Shown piece after piece: positions 1 through 5,153 of a DNA stretch of 5,153 nt. Location of the stretch: the NCBI GenBank assembly GCA_937996605.1, contig CALKVB010000415.1, positions 1 to 5,153 on the forward strand, written 5' to 3'. The DNA is from an uncultured Oxalobacteraceae bacterium (GTDB taxonomy: Bacteria; Pseudomonadota; Gammaproteobacteria; Burkholderiales; Burkholderiaceae_D). The notes under the pieces are model-generated. The model was not told the DNA's origin. It saw only the letters and a program-made list of their open reading frames with translations, and ran no database searches. Position 1 is the stretch's first letter. Each line of letters opens with the position of its first letter. The translations under genes were made by a program, and so were the position numbers.

Positions 1-135
1 CGAGTCGGTGCTAGCATCAAAATAAACTGTACCGGGTTTATTGGCTTTAAATTCCTCTAATCCGGCACGAATAATTTTTGCTATAGCAACATTGTGCTCA
101 GCAGCAATTGAAACAATTTGTAAATTATTCAACAT
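1..135 (-). CDS. Partial CDS, probable GNAT-family N-acetyltransferase (N-terminal 45 residues)
   Basis: The frame opens with ATG at 135-133 and stays open to the left edge, giving 45 residues (MLNNLQIVSIAAEHNVAIAK at the start). The start overlaps the pgi stop by one base (TAATG), which suggests translational coupling and membership of the same leftward operon. The pattern of a beta strand (LQIVSIAAEHN), a long helix (VAIAKIIRAGLEEFKAN), then KPGT.YFD resembles the beginning of small GNAT acetyltransferases, whose first strand and helix read like 'IR.a...D...la.iir..leEFgankPG'. The acetyl-CoA-binding motif (R/Q-x-x-G-x-G/A) that would settle the family lies beyond the window, so substrate and final assignment are unknown. 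That the frame is a real gene is fairly secure from its exact abutment to pgi and natural protein composition; the family call is recognition of a short N-terminus only. Confidence 0.6.
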   Translation of the reverse strand, partial: MLNNLQIVSIAAEHNVAIAKIIRAGLEEFKANKPGTVYFDASTDS

Positions 136-1760
136 TAAGCTTTGCGAAAATTTTTGTATGAATTGATCAATCCGTTGGTGCTTGAATCATGTGATGTTAT
201 TGTTTCTATATTTTCAAGCTCGGGTAAAATTTGATTGGCCAATTGCTTGCCCAATTCAACACCCCATTGATCGAAGGCATTGATATCCCAAATCACAGAT
301 TGCACAAACACCTTATGTTCGTAGAGCGCAATTAAAGCGCCCAAAGAACGTGGCGTCAACGAGTCGAGCAAAACGGTTGAAGTCGGGCGATTACCTTCGA
401 ACACACGTGGTGCTAACATTTTTTCAGGTAAGTCACCGAGCTCAGCGCGCACTTCATCAATGCTCTTACCCCAGGCCATCGCTTTGGATTGTGCGAAGCA
501 GTTAGCGAGTAAAGCTTGATTATGTCCAGGTAAGCCTGCGTCATCTTCTGCTACCACAATAAAGTCGGTTGGGATAATCGTCGCGCCTTGATGCAATAAC
601 TGGAAATACGCATGTTGACCGTTGGTACCTGCTTCACCAAACAAAATCGGTGAGGTCGTGTAATCGACACGATTCCCTTCACGGGTGACGGACTTACCGT
701 TACTTTCCATTTCCAACTGCTGCAAATACGCTGGCAAACGCGTCATGCGTTGATGGTAAGGCGCAATTGATAAGGCTTGCAGGCCGAGGAAGTTAATATT
801 CCACACACCGATCAAGGCCATCAAGACAGGTAAATTTTGTTCCAGCGGTGCTTGTGCGAAATGCAAATCCATTTCATGCGCGCCGGCCAGCATCTCTTCA
901 AAGCGATCTGCGCCGACATACAAAGCGATCGACAAACCAATCGCACTCCACATGGAGTAGCGACCACCGGCCCAGTTCCAGAATGGGAACACATTCTCTT
1001 CAGCGATGCCAAAGGCAGTCGCCGCTTTGACGTTGGTGCTTAAGGCGACAAAGTGTTGTCGGATTTGATCTTCAGGGCAGCCATGATTGAGCATCCATTC
1101 ACGTGCAGTACGCGCATTGGTCAGCGTTTCCATGGTCGTAAAAGTTTTGGAGGCAACCACGATCAAGGTTGTCTCAGGATCGGCATTTTCCAATGAGTCA
1201 GCCACATGACGGCCATCGACATTCGATACAAAATGCAAAGACAGATTTTTCTGAGACCACGGTGCCAATGCGATACATGCCATCTGCGGACCTAAGTCGG
1301 AACCACCAATACCGATATTGATGATGGTACGAATCGGCTTGCCTGTGTAACCCAACCAGCGACCTTCACGTACCGCATCACTAAAGCTACGCATTTGCGC
1401 CAATACGCTATGCACATCAGCTGCAATGTTTTCGCCATTGAGCATGAACTTCTCACCTTTCGGCAAGCGCAAAACCGTATGTAAAACCGCGCGGTTCTCG
1501 GTGTTATTGATCGCCTCGCCGCGCAACATCGAATCACGTCGGCCTTCTACATCTTGCTGACGCGCGAGTGCTAATAGGTTCAGCTTCGCCGTGGTATCCA
1601 TGCGCTGTTTAGAATAATCCAACAGGATGCCGCAAGCCGCTGCTGAGAAGTGCGTAAAGCGCTGAGGATCAGCACGAAACAACTCTTTCAGACTTGGCAT
1701 ATTATTGGCGCGCTGCTGCAATAAACACCACAATGGAGTACGAGAAACTGAGATAGCCAT
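135..1760 (-). CDS. pgi: Glucose-6-phosphate isomerase, full length
   Basis: Cytosolic enzyme that interconverts glucose-6-phosphate and fructose-6-phosphate. From the ATG at 1760-1758 the protein is 541 residues, close to the 549 of E. coli Pgi, and aligns with it end to end. The SIS-fold sugar-phosphate sites are visible: NIGIGGSDLGP (148-158), VASKTFTT (202-209), signature GGRYSMWSAIG (265-275), and the second signature FDQWGVELGK (496-505). Catalytic residues are present: Glu352 in MESNG, His383 in GTNGQHA and Lys505 in ELGKQLA. The C-terminus SSTNGLINSYK also matches. An in-frame TTG at 1766 would add two residues; ATG is preferred, although an AGG sits about 5 nt before the TTG and about 11 nt before the ATG, so neither start has a strong ribosome-binding site. 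It lies 95 bp downstream of eda, separated by a hairpin, and its stop overlaps the next gene. Beside edd, eda and zwf it probably recycles fructose-6-phosphate into the ED route. Confidence 0.97.
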   Translation of the reverse strand: MAISVSRTPLWCLLQQRANNMPSLKELFRADPQRFTHFSAAACGILLDYSKQRMDTTAKLNLLALARQQDVEGRRDSMLRGEAINNTENRAVLHTVLRLPKGEKFMLNGENIAADVHSVLAQMRSFSDAVREGRWLGYTGKPIRTIINIGIGGSDLGPQMACIALAPWSQKNLSLHFVSNVDGRHVADSLENADPETTLIVVASKTFTTMETLTNARTAREWMLNHGCPEDQIRQHFVALSTNVKAATAFGIAEENVFPFWNWAGGRYSMWSAIGLSIALYVGADRFEEMLAGAHEMDLHFAQAPLEQNLPVLMALIGVWNINFLGLQALSIAPYHQRMTRLPAYLQQLEMESNGKSVTREGNRVDYTTSPILFGEAGTNGQHAYFQLLHQGATIIPTDFIVVAEDDAGLPGHNQALLANCFAQSKAMAWGKSIDEVRAELGDLPEKMLAPRVFEGNRPTSTVLLDSLTPRSLGALIALYEHKVFVQSVIWDINAFDQWGVELGKQLANQILPELENIETITSHDSSTNGLINSYKNFRKA

Positions 1761-1824
1761 GATCAATAAAACCTGAGAAAGAACATTAAGAAGACTTCAA
1801 TAAAACACTGGACAACTAAAGAAC

Positions 1825-1848
1825 AAATCATTCCAACATGAATGATTT
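1825..1848 (-). terminator. Stem-loop between eda and pgi (weak terminator, attenuator or processing site)
   Basis: AAATCATTC (1825-1833) and GAATGATTT (1840-1848) are perfect 9-bp inverted repeats around a 6-nt loop, starting 7 nt after the eda stop. In the leftward transcript the stem is followed by GTTCTTTA, a poor U-tract, and the stem is AT-rich. It is therefore more likely a partial terminator or an RNA stability/processing element than a strong intrinsic terminator. The hairpin is seen directly; its function is inferred from position. Confidence 0.4.
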
Positions 1849-1855
1849 AAACGAA

Positions 1856-2494
1856 TTATTTACCTGCTGCAGCCGCTTGCGCCGCTAACTGGCCGATCGC
1901 TGCCCAGTCATTTGCACCAATCAAATTCGCTGGACACATCCAAGAACCACCAACACAAAGTACGTTCGATTGTTGTAACAGAGTCGGCGTTGATTCAACC
2001 GTCACACCACCTGTCAAACAGAATTTCACATCAGGGAATGGGCCGCCCAGAGCTTTGGCCATTTTGACGCTCCCGACGATATCAGATGGGAATAGCTTCA
2101 CCACATCAAACCCATGTTCGAGTGCCAACATCAAATCGCTAGCACCACCAACGCCAGGGAAGTATGGCAAACCTGATTCTGCAGCGGCTTTCGCCAATAC
2201 AGGGGTAATGCCTGGACTAATGCCGAAAGTCGCACCACTATTGCGCACAGCATCTAATTGCGCTGGCGTCAAAATCGTTCCAGCGCCAACAGTCACGTCT
2301 GGACATGCTTTTACCACTTCACGCAAAACCGTCATGGCGTTTGGGGTGCGTAAGGTAATCTCGACCGCAGGCAAACCATTTTCTGCCAAAGTTTGCACAC
2401 AACGGATCGCTTGATCGACGTCGTCAGTGACTAAAATCGGTAACACGCGAACTTGTGCGAGTTGAGAAACAATGGCGGCTTTACTGATGGTCAT
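1856..2494 (-). CDS. eda: 2-dehydro-3-deoxy-phosphogluconate (KDPG) aldolase
   Basis: Class I aldolase that cleaves KDPG into pyruvate and glyceraldehyde-3-phosphate, the last step specific to the Entner-Doudoroff pathway. It is cytosolic and forms a trimer in known homologues. From the ATG at 2494-2492 it has 212 residues (E. coli Eda has 213) and keeps the same residue numbering: Glu45 in EITLRT (general acid/base), Arg49, Thr73 in GAGT, Schiff-base Lys133 in VVKLFPSD, and Thr161-Gly-Gly for phosphate binding. The stretch G128 to G141 fits the KDPG/KHG aldolase lysine signature. A GTG at 2536 could extend the frame by 14 residues into edd, but the alignment supports the ATG. A weak purine-rich GAAAGA lies 7 nt before that ATG. 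The start is 19 bp after the edd stop, so edd and eda are almost certainly co-transcribed. Many homologues also act on 4-hydroxy-2-oxoglutarate; that activity cannot be judged here. Confidence 0.97.
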   Translation of the reverse strand: MTISKAAIVSQLAQVRVLPILVTDDVDQAIRCVQTLAENGLPAVEITLRTPNAMTVLREVVKACPDVTVGAGTILTPAQLDAVRNSGATFGISPGITPVLAKAAAESGLPYFPGVGGASDLMLALEHGFDVVKLFPSDIVGSVKMAKALGGPFPDVKFCLTGGVTVESTPTLLQQSNVLCVGGSWMCPANLIGANDWAAIGQLAAQAAAAGK

Positions 2495-2513
2495 GATGGA
2501 ATCTTTCAATAAA

Positions 2514-4361
2514 TTAGATAAACAAAGTTGAAGCACCCTGCTCTGGCGAAGTGACTACACGTCGTTGTGCGGCAAATAAATCGCGACCATAACCGTAGCT
2601 GCTATCGATAGAAATCACAGGATTCGTACGTGATGCCCAAGTCGCTTCGTCAACCAAAGCACGCAATTCACCGGTGTGTACGTTAAGCTCAATCAAATCA
2701 CCATCGCGCACTTTACCCAATGGGCCACCTTGAGAAACTTCAGGGCTCACATGCAATGCTGCAGGCACTTTGCCCGATGCACCTGACATACGGCCATCGG
2801 TCACCAAAGCGACTTTGTAGCCAGCTGACATCAAACTACCGAGCACCGGTGTGAAGTGATGCAGCTCTGGCATACCATTAGCTTGTGGGCCTTGGAAAAT
2901 CACCACCGCCACAAAATCTTGGTTGAGCTGTCCTGCTTTGTAGGCACTCACTAAAGCGTCTTGCGATTCGAATACCTTGGCTGGGGCACGGACGATCCAG
3001 GCTTCTTCTGGCACCGCAGATGCTTTTACAATCGCGCGTCCTAAATTGCCTTGCAAGAGACGTAAACCACCAGTCGGTGCAAATGGCTCAGTCACATTAC
3101 GCACTACCTCAGGGTTACTCGATTTTTCTGGATGCGCGACGAACGCAACTTTGCCGTCTTTCAGTTCTGGGCGAGTTGTATGGGATAGCAAGCCGTCTTT
3201 GCCGAAGACTGTCATGACATCAGCGTGCATCAAACCTTGCGACAATAACTCACGCATCACGAAAGTCGGACCACCCGCCTCTTCAAAAGCATTCACGTCG
3301 GCAGTGCCGTTTGGATAGACACGTGTTAACAATGGGATCACAGAAGACAGCTCATCGAAATCTTGCCAATCAATGATGATGCCAGCGGCGCGCGCAACGG
3401 CAATCCAATGTATCGTGTGATTGGTTGAACCACCGGTGGCCAACAAAGCGATAACGGCATTCACGATGGTCTTCTCATTAACGAGTTGACCGATAGGACG
3501 ATAGTCGCCCGCCGTTTCTGTCAATTTCAACACCTGCTCAACTGCAGCTTCTGTTAAAGCATGACGCAAAGGATCGTTCGGATGAACGAAAGCAGCGCCT
3601 GGCAAATGCAAACCCATCGCTTCTAACAACATTTGATTACTGTTGGCAGTACCGTAGAAAGTGCACGTACCTGCGCTGTGATATGCCGCACTCTCAGCTG
3701 CGAGCAATTCTTCTTTTGTCGCTTTCCCCTGTGCATAGCGTTCACGCACAGCCGCTTTCTCTTTGTTCGACAAACCCGAACCCATAGGGCCAGCTGGGAT
3801 AAAAATCGTAGGCAAGTGACCAAAGGCCAAGGCACCAATCAACAATCCCGGAACAATTTTATCGCAAATACCTAAGCACAAGGTCGCATCGAAAGTATCA
3901 TGAGATAAAGCAATCGCGGTCGCCTGTGCAATCACATCGCGAGAAAACAAAGACAATTCCATGCCAGGACGCCCTTGTGTCACACCATCACACATCGCTG
4001 GCACACCACCCGCGACTTGCGCAGTTGCGTCAAAACGCAGCGCCGCTTCTTTAATTTGATCAGGGTAAGTTGCGTATGGCTGATGCGCTGACAACATATC
4101 GTTGTAGGCAGTCACGATACCAATATTCGGTTTCTGTGCCTGGTTAAGCCAGATCTTGGTTTTACCGTCTGCTGCAGCGTTGGCATGTGCTTGATTGGCA
4201 CAAGACAGACTCGCACGACGTGGCCCACGATGGCGCATTTGCTCTAGGCGCGCTAGATATTCCGAACGCAGTGTCTTACTACGCTCTTCGATTCGTCGAG
4301 TCACTGCGGCAACCACAGGGTTCATAGCAACTTGATTTGTATTTTGTCCAGATGTCGTCAT
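2514..4361 (-). CDS. edd: Phosphogluconate dehydratase (6-phosphogluconate dehydratase)
   Basis: Iron-sulfur dehydratase of the IlvD/Edd family that converts 6-phospho-D-gluconate to KDPG, the first committed step of the ED pathway. The 615 residues match the family length (603 in E. coli) and align throughout. Visible motifs are YNDMLSAHQPY (86-96), GGVPAMCDGVTQG (118-130), signature GICDKIVPG (164-172), GTCTFYGTANSNQ (231-243), LLATGGSTNHT (306-316) and VTDGRMSGASGKVPAALH (520-537). Cys166 and Cys233 correspond to E. coli Cys154 and Cys221, the [4Fe-4S] ligands, so the enzyme should be oxygen-sensitive as known homologues are. The start used is ATG 4361-4359. An in-frame ATG at 4325 (residue 13) aligns with the E. 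coli start and cannot be excluded, since neither has a clear Shine-Dalgarno sequence. It is the first gene of the leftward edd-eda-pgi unit and is divergent from zwf. Confidence 0.97.
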   Translation of the reverse strand: MTTSGQNTNQVAMNPVVAAVTRRIEERSKTLRSEYLARLEQMRHRGPRRASLSCANQAHANAAADGKTKIWLNQAQKPNIGIVTAYNDMLSAHQPYATYPDQIKEAALRFDATAQVAGGVPAMCDGVTQGRPGMELSLFSRDVIAQATAIALSHDTFDATLCLGICDKIVPGLLIGALAFGHLPTIFIPAGPMGSGLSNKEKAAVRERYAQGKATKEELLAAESAAYHSAGTCTFYGTANSNQMLLEAMGLHLPGAAFVHPNDPLRHALTEAAVEQVLKLTETAGDYRPIGQLVNEKTIVNAVIALLATGGSTNHTIHWIAVARAAGIIIDWQDFDELSSVIPLLTRVYPNGTADVNAFEEAGGPTFVMRELLSQGLMHADVMTVFGKDGLLSHTTRPELKDGKVAFVAHPEKSSNPEVVRNVTEPFAPTGGLRLLQGNLGRAIVKASAVPEEAWIVRAPAKVFESQDALVSAYKAGQLNQDFVAVVIFQGPQANGMPELHHFTPVLGSLMSAGYKVALVTDGRMSGASGKVPAALHVSPEVSQGGPLGKVRDGDLIELNVHTGELRALVDEATWASRTNPVISIDSSYGYGRDLFAAQRRVVTSPEQGASTLFI

Positions 4362-4394
4362 AGTTTTGTGGGGGTCTCTGATTCAGATACCTCA

Positions 4395-4403
4395 AAGATA
4401 GCA
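4395..4403 (-). promoter_or_regulatory. Candidate extended -10 element for edd
   Basis: On the minus strand this reads TGCTATCTT, an extended -10 (TGn) with a hexamer matching TATAAT at 4 of 6 positions. Transcription would start near 4388 and leave a leader of about 27 nt before the edd ATG. No good -35 is found at normal spacing, which fits a promoter relying on the TGn element but also leaves room for chance. The HexR-like sequence at 4421-4435 would fall around -33 to -47. Confidence 0.3.
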
Positions 4404-4405
4404 CA

Positions 4406-4417
4406 AAAACAGAAAAA
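4406..4417 (+). repeat. 12-bp direct repeat, copy 1
   Basis: AAAACAGAAAAA occurs here and again, identically and in the same orientation, at 4458-4469. The copies are 52 bp apart start to start, close to five helical turns. Each lies a few bases left of one of the HexR-like sequences. Low complexity makes chance occurrence in this A-rich region plausible. Confidence 0.5.
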
Positions 4418-4420
4418 AGC

Positions 4421-4435
4421 TGTAACAAACTTTCA
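4421..4435. promoter_or_regulatory. HexR-like operator candidate, edd-proximal (weak)
   Basis: TGTAACAAACTTTCA agrees at 11 of 15 positions with the palindromic sequence TGTAATTAAATTACA that I recall as the HexR site upstream of zwf, edd and eda in gammaproteobacteria. The left half TGTAA is intact and the right half is degenerate. It would overlap the -35 region of the candidate edd promoter, where a repressor could act. HexR is an RpiR-family regulator that releases DNA on binding KDPG. The hexR gene is not in the window, so regulator identity is inference. Confidence 0.25.
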
Positions 4436-4446
4436 GAATTCCGAAA
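4431..4446. promoter_or_regulatory. 16-bp imperfect palindrome, unassigned operator candidate
   Basis: TTTCAGAATTCCGAAA is symmetric at 14 of 16 positions (TTTC-n-GAATTC-n-GAAA). It sits in the divergent region about 30-45 bp upstream of the candidate edd -10 element and overlaps the weak HexR-like sequence at 4421-4435 by five bases. It could bind a dimeric regulator, but I cannot match it to a known operator. Confidence 0.35.
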
Positions 4447-4457
4447 TTTTTCCATTT

Positions 4458-4469
4458 AAAACAGAAAAA
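4458..4469 (+). repeat. 12-bp direct repeat, copy 2
   Basis: Second identical copy of AAAACAGAAAAA; the first is at 4406-4417. It lies 13 bp left of the stronger HexR-like sequence at 4483-4497. Confidence 0.5.
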
Positions 4470-4482
4470 CCATCAAAAATAT

Positions 4483-4497
4483 CGTAATGAAACTACA
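4483..4497. promoter_or_regulatory. HexR-like operator candidate, zwf-proximal
   Basis: CGTAATGAAACTACA matches TGTAATTAAATTACA at 12 of 15 positions and has two recognisable half-sites, GTAAT and ACTACA, around an AAA-containing centre. It lies about 30 bp upstream of the candidate zwf -10 element, and its centre is 62 bp (about six helical turns) from the centre of the weaker site at 4421-4435. Location between zwf and edd, the best known HexR targets, supports the idea. The match is imperfect and the regulator is not visible here. Confidence 0.4.
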
Positions 4498-4523
4498 TTT
4501 TTGAAGAAATATGGTTTAAGCTA

Positions 4524-4532
4524 TGGCATAAT
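4524..4532 (+). promoter_or_regulatory. Candidate extended -10 element for zwf
   Basis: TGGCATAAT is an extended -10 with TGn followed by CATAAT, 5 of 6 to the consensus TATAAT. A TTGAAG at 4501-4506 resembles a -35 but the 20-bp spacer is too long, so the TGn would have to compensate. Transcription would begin near 4539, giving zwf an unusually long leader of about 174 nt. A second promoter nearer the gene was looked for and no good match was seen. Confidence 0.4.
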
Positions 4533-4703
4533 TTATTGCATCGAAAACCGAAGGCGAGCACCAACTGAGAAGCGGCAAACGGATAAAACAAGATTAAGCT
4601 CCACACTACCGCCCCTCAACTTAAACAACTCAAAGCACCACTTCAATTTTCAATGCATTGGTTCAATAAAGTCGCTTTACTTTTTTACTAACGAGAATTA
4701 TTC

Positions 4704-4707
4704 GGAG
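4704..4707 (+). promoter_or_regulatory. Ribosome-binding site of zwf
   Basis: GGAG lies 5 nt before the ATG at 4713 and fixes the zwf start. It is the clearest Shine-Dalgarno sequence in the window; those of edd, eda and pgi are weak. Confidence 0.8.
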
Positions 4708-4712
4708 TCCAC

Positions 4713-5153
4713 ATGACTACTTTTGTATTGTTTGGCGGTACTGGCGATCTAGCAAAACGCAAGATCATTCCTGCACTGTACAGCGCCTTTGTAAATGGCC
4801 GCCTAGACCCCGAGTTTTCTTTTATTGGCGCCGCTCGCGAAGCGCTCAGTGATGACGACTTCCGTAACCGTGTCGCCACCAGCATTGAAACTTACGCGGC
4901 TAAAGCAAACGGCAGCAAAGAACAACTAGCCGCATTCCTTAATTTAGTGGGCTATACCAAAATTGACGCGAAAAATCCTGAAGATTTCGAGATATTAAAA
5001 TCTCGCGTCAATGCCGACACCAGCAAAGCGAAATTGTTCTACTTGGCAATTGGCCCCGATATTTTCATCCCTGTGGTTGAACAATTATCGAAACACGGTT
5101 TGGTCGAAGGCAATGCTCGCGTCGTCGTCGAGCAACCACTGGGCCGCGATGCC
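4713..5153 (+). CDS. zwf: Glucose-6-phosphate dehydrogenase, N-terminal 147 residues (cut by window edge)
   Basis: Oxidises glucose-6-phosphate to 6-phosphogluconolactone with NAD(P)+, feeding the ED and pentose-phosphate routes. The ATG at 4713 follows a good GGAG. The Rossmann fold begins at once with FVLFGGTGDLAKRKIIPALY (residues 4-23), the family's dinucleotide-binding GxxGDLxxRKxxPALY pattern. It is followed by FIGAARE (37-43) and LFYLAIGPDIF (108-118), the YLA-x-x-P region. Residues 138-146 read VVEQPLGRD, where the family has VxEKPxGRD: the lysine that contacts substrate and nicotinamide in characterised enzymes is Gln141 here (codon CAA, 5133-5135). The catalytic DHYLGK motif and the rest, roughly 340 residues, lie beyond the edge. 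The gene is divergent from edd-eda-pgi and probably co-regulated with it. The family assignment is firm; whether the K-to-Q change affects activity is open. Confidence 0.95.
   Translation, partial: MTTFVLFGGTGDLAKRKIIPALYSAFVNGRLDPEFSFIGAAREALSDDDFRNRVATSIETYAAKANGSKEQLAAFLNLVGYTKIDAKNPEDFEILKSRVNADTSKAKLFYLAIGPDIFIPVVEQLSKHGLVEGNARVVVEQPLGRDA

Larger units (their letters stand above)
4362..4712. promoter_or_regulatory. Divergent edd / zwf intergenic regulatory region
   Basis: This 351-bp stretch holds no convincing gene and is much richer in A+T than the flanking coding DNA. It must contain the start signals for both the leftward edd unit and rightward zwf. The edd-proximal half (about 4400-4500) is full of short A-tracts and contains two HexR-like sequences, a 16-bp imperfect palindrome and a 12-bp direct repeat, each listed separately. 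The zwf-proximal half (4533-4703) looks like a long untranslated leader: apart from a 10-bp palindrome CAATGCATTG at 4651-4660 I see no clear structure or riboswitch-like pattern in it. A 71-codon frame from TTG 4501 to a stop overlapping the zwf ATG has no ribosome-binding site and is not considered a gene. Confidence 0.85.

Noticed and set aside
821..1537. Several 60-80 codon frames on both strands inside pgi
   Set aside because: They lie within the coding sequence of a full-length conserved enzyme, show no recognisable motif, and are explained as shadow frames.
1761..1766. TTG start adding two residues to pgi
   Set aside because: ATG at 1760 is the more usual start. The AGG upstream could serve either, so this is a preference, not proof.
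2495..2536. GTG start extending eda by 14 residues into edd
   Set aside because: The ATG at 2494 gives a protein that aligns with E. coli Eda residue for residue (Glu45, Thr73, Lys133); the extension has no counterpart.
2055..3875. Plus-strand and alternate minus-strand frames of 65-119 codons inside eda and edd
   Set aside because: Antisense or out-of-frame shadows of conserved enzymes; no initiation signals or family motifs.
4326..4361. Shorter edd starting at ATG 4325
   Set aside because: It matches the E. coli N-terminus, but there is no better ribosome-binding site before it. The longer frame is kept and the alternative recorded in the edd entry.
4651..4660. Perfect palindrome CAATGCATTG in the zwf leader
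   Set aside because: Too short and isolated to claim as an operator, and no known site matches; mentioned only in the region description.
4501..4716. 71-codon frame before zwf whose TGA overlaps the zwf ATG (a possible leader peptide)
   Set aside because: It starts with TTG, lacks a ribosome-binding site, runs through the candidate -10 element, and has a composition typical of translated A-rich noncoding DNA. The stop overlap is probably chance.
4688..4885. Minus-strand 65-codon frame covering the zwf start
   Set aside because: It is antisense to the highly conserved zwf N-terminus and its ribosome-binding site, with no sign of a separate gene.

Overview
The window is a chromosomal sugar-catabolism locus built around the Entner-Doudoroff (ED) pathway. 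Four enzymes can be named with confidence from their own motifs. Phosphogluconate dehydratase (edd), KDPG aldolase (eda) and glucose-6-phosphate isomerase (pgi) run leftward on the minus strand. Glucose-6-phosphate dehydrogenase (zwf) runs rightward from the other side of a 351-bp divergent intergenic region and is cut by the window's right edge. A fifth gene, cut by the left edge, overlaps the pgi stop codon and looks like the N-terminus of a GNAT acetyltransferase.

The protein sequences and the divergent zwf | edd-eda-pgi layout suggest a proteobacterium, probably Burkholderiales. A moderate-GC member of the Oxalobacteraceae (Undibacterium-like) is my best guess. This is an impression from the proteins and base composition; the window has no rRNA or other marker to confirm it. 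There is no sign of mobile DNA, phage, CRISPR or tRNA.

Layout: 1-135 (-) partial GNAT-like gene; 135-1760 (-) pgi; 1761-1855 spacer with a perfect 9-bp inverted repeat just after eda; 1856-2494 (-) eda; 2495-2513 short spacer; 2514-4361 (-) edd; 4362-4712 divergent regulatory region; 4713-5153 (+) zwf, 5' part. The tight edd-eda spacing (19 bp) and the 1-nt pgi/GNAT overlap argue for one leftward operon, perhaps attenuated by the hairpin between eda and pgi.

How the genes work together: Zwf oxidises glucose-6-phosphate to 6-phosphogluconolactone. After hydrolysis (no lactonase gene is visible here), Edd dehydrates 6-phosphogluconate to KDPG, and Eda splits KDPG into pyruvate and glyceraldehyde-3-phosphate. 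Pgi links fructose-6-phosphate and glucose-6-phosphate, so triose-derived hexose phosphate can be sent back into Zwf, as in a cyclic ED pathway. The divergent region holds two sequences resembling the HexR operator, a 16-bp imperfect palindrome and a 12-bp direct repeat, so shared control of both transcription units is plausible.

The most notable single observation is in Zwf. The normally invariant lysine of the E-K-P-x-G substrate/cofactor motif is read as glutamine (EQPLGRD). I see no undescribed multi-gene system in this window.
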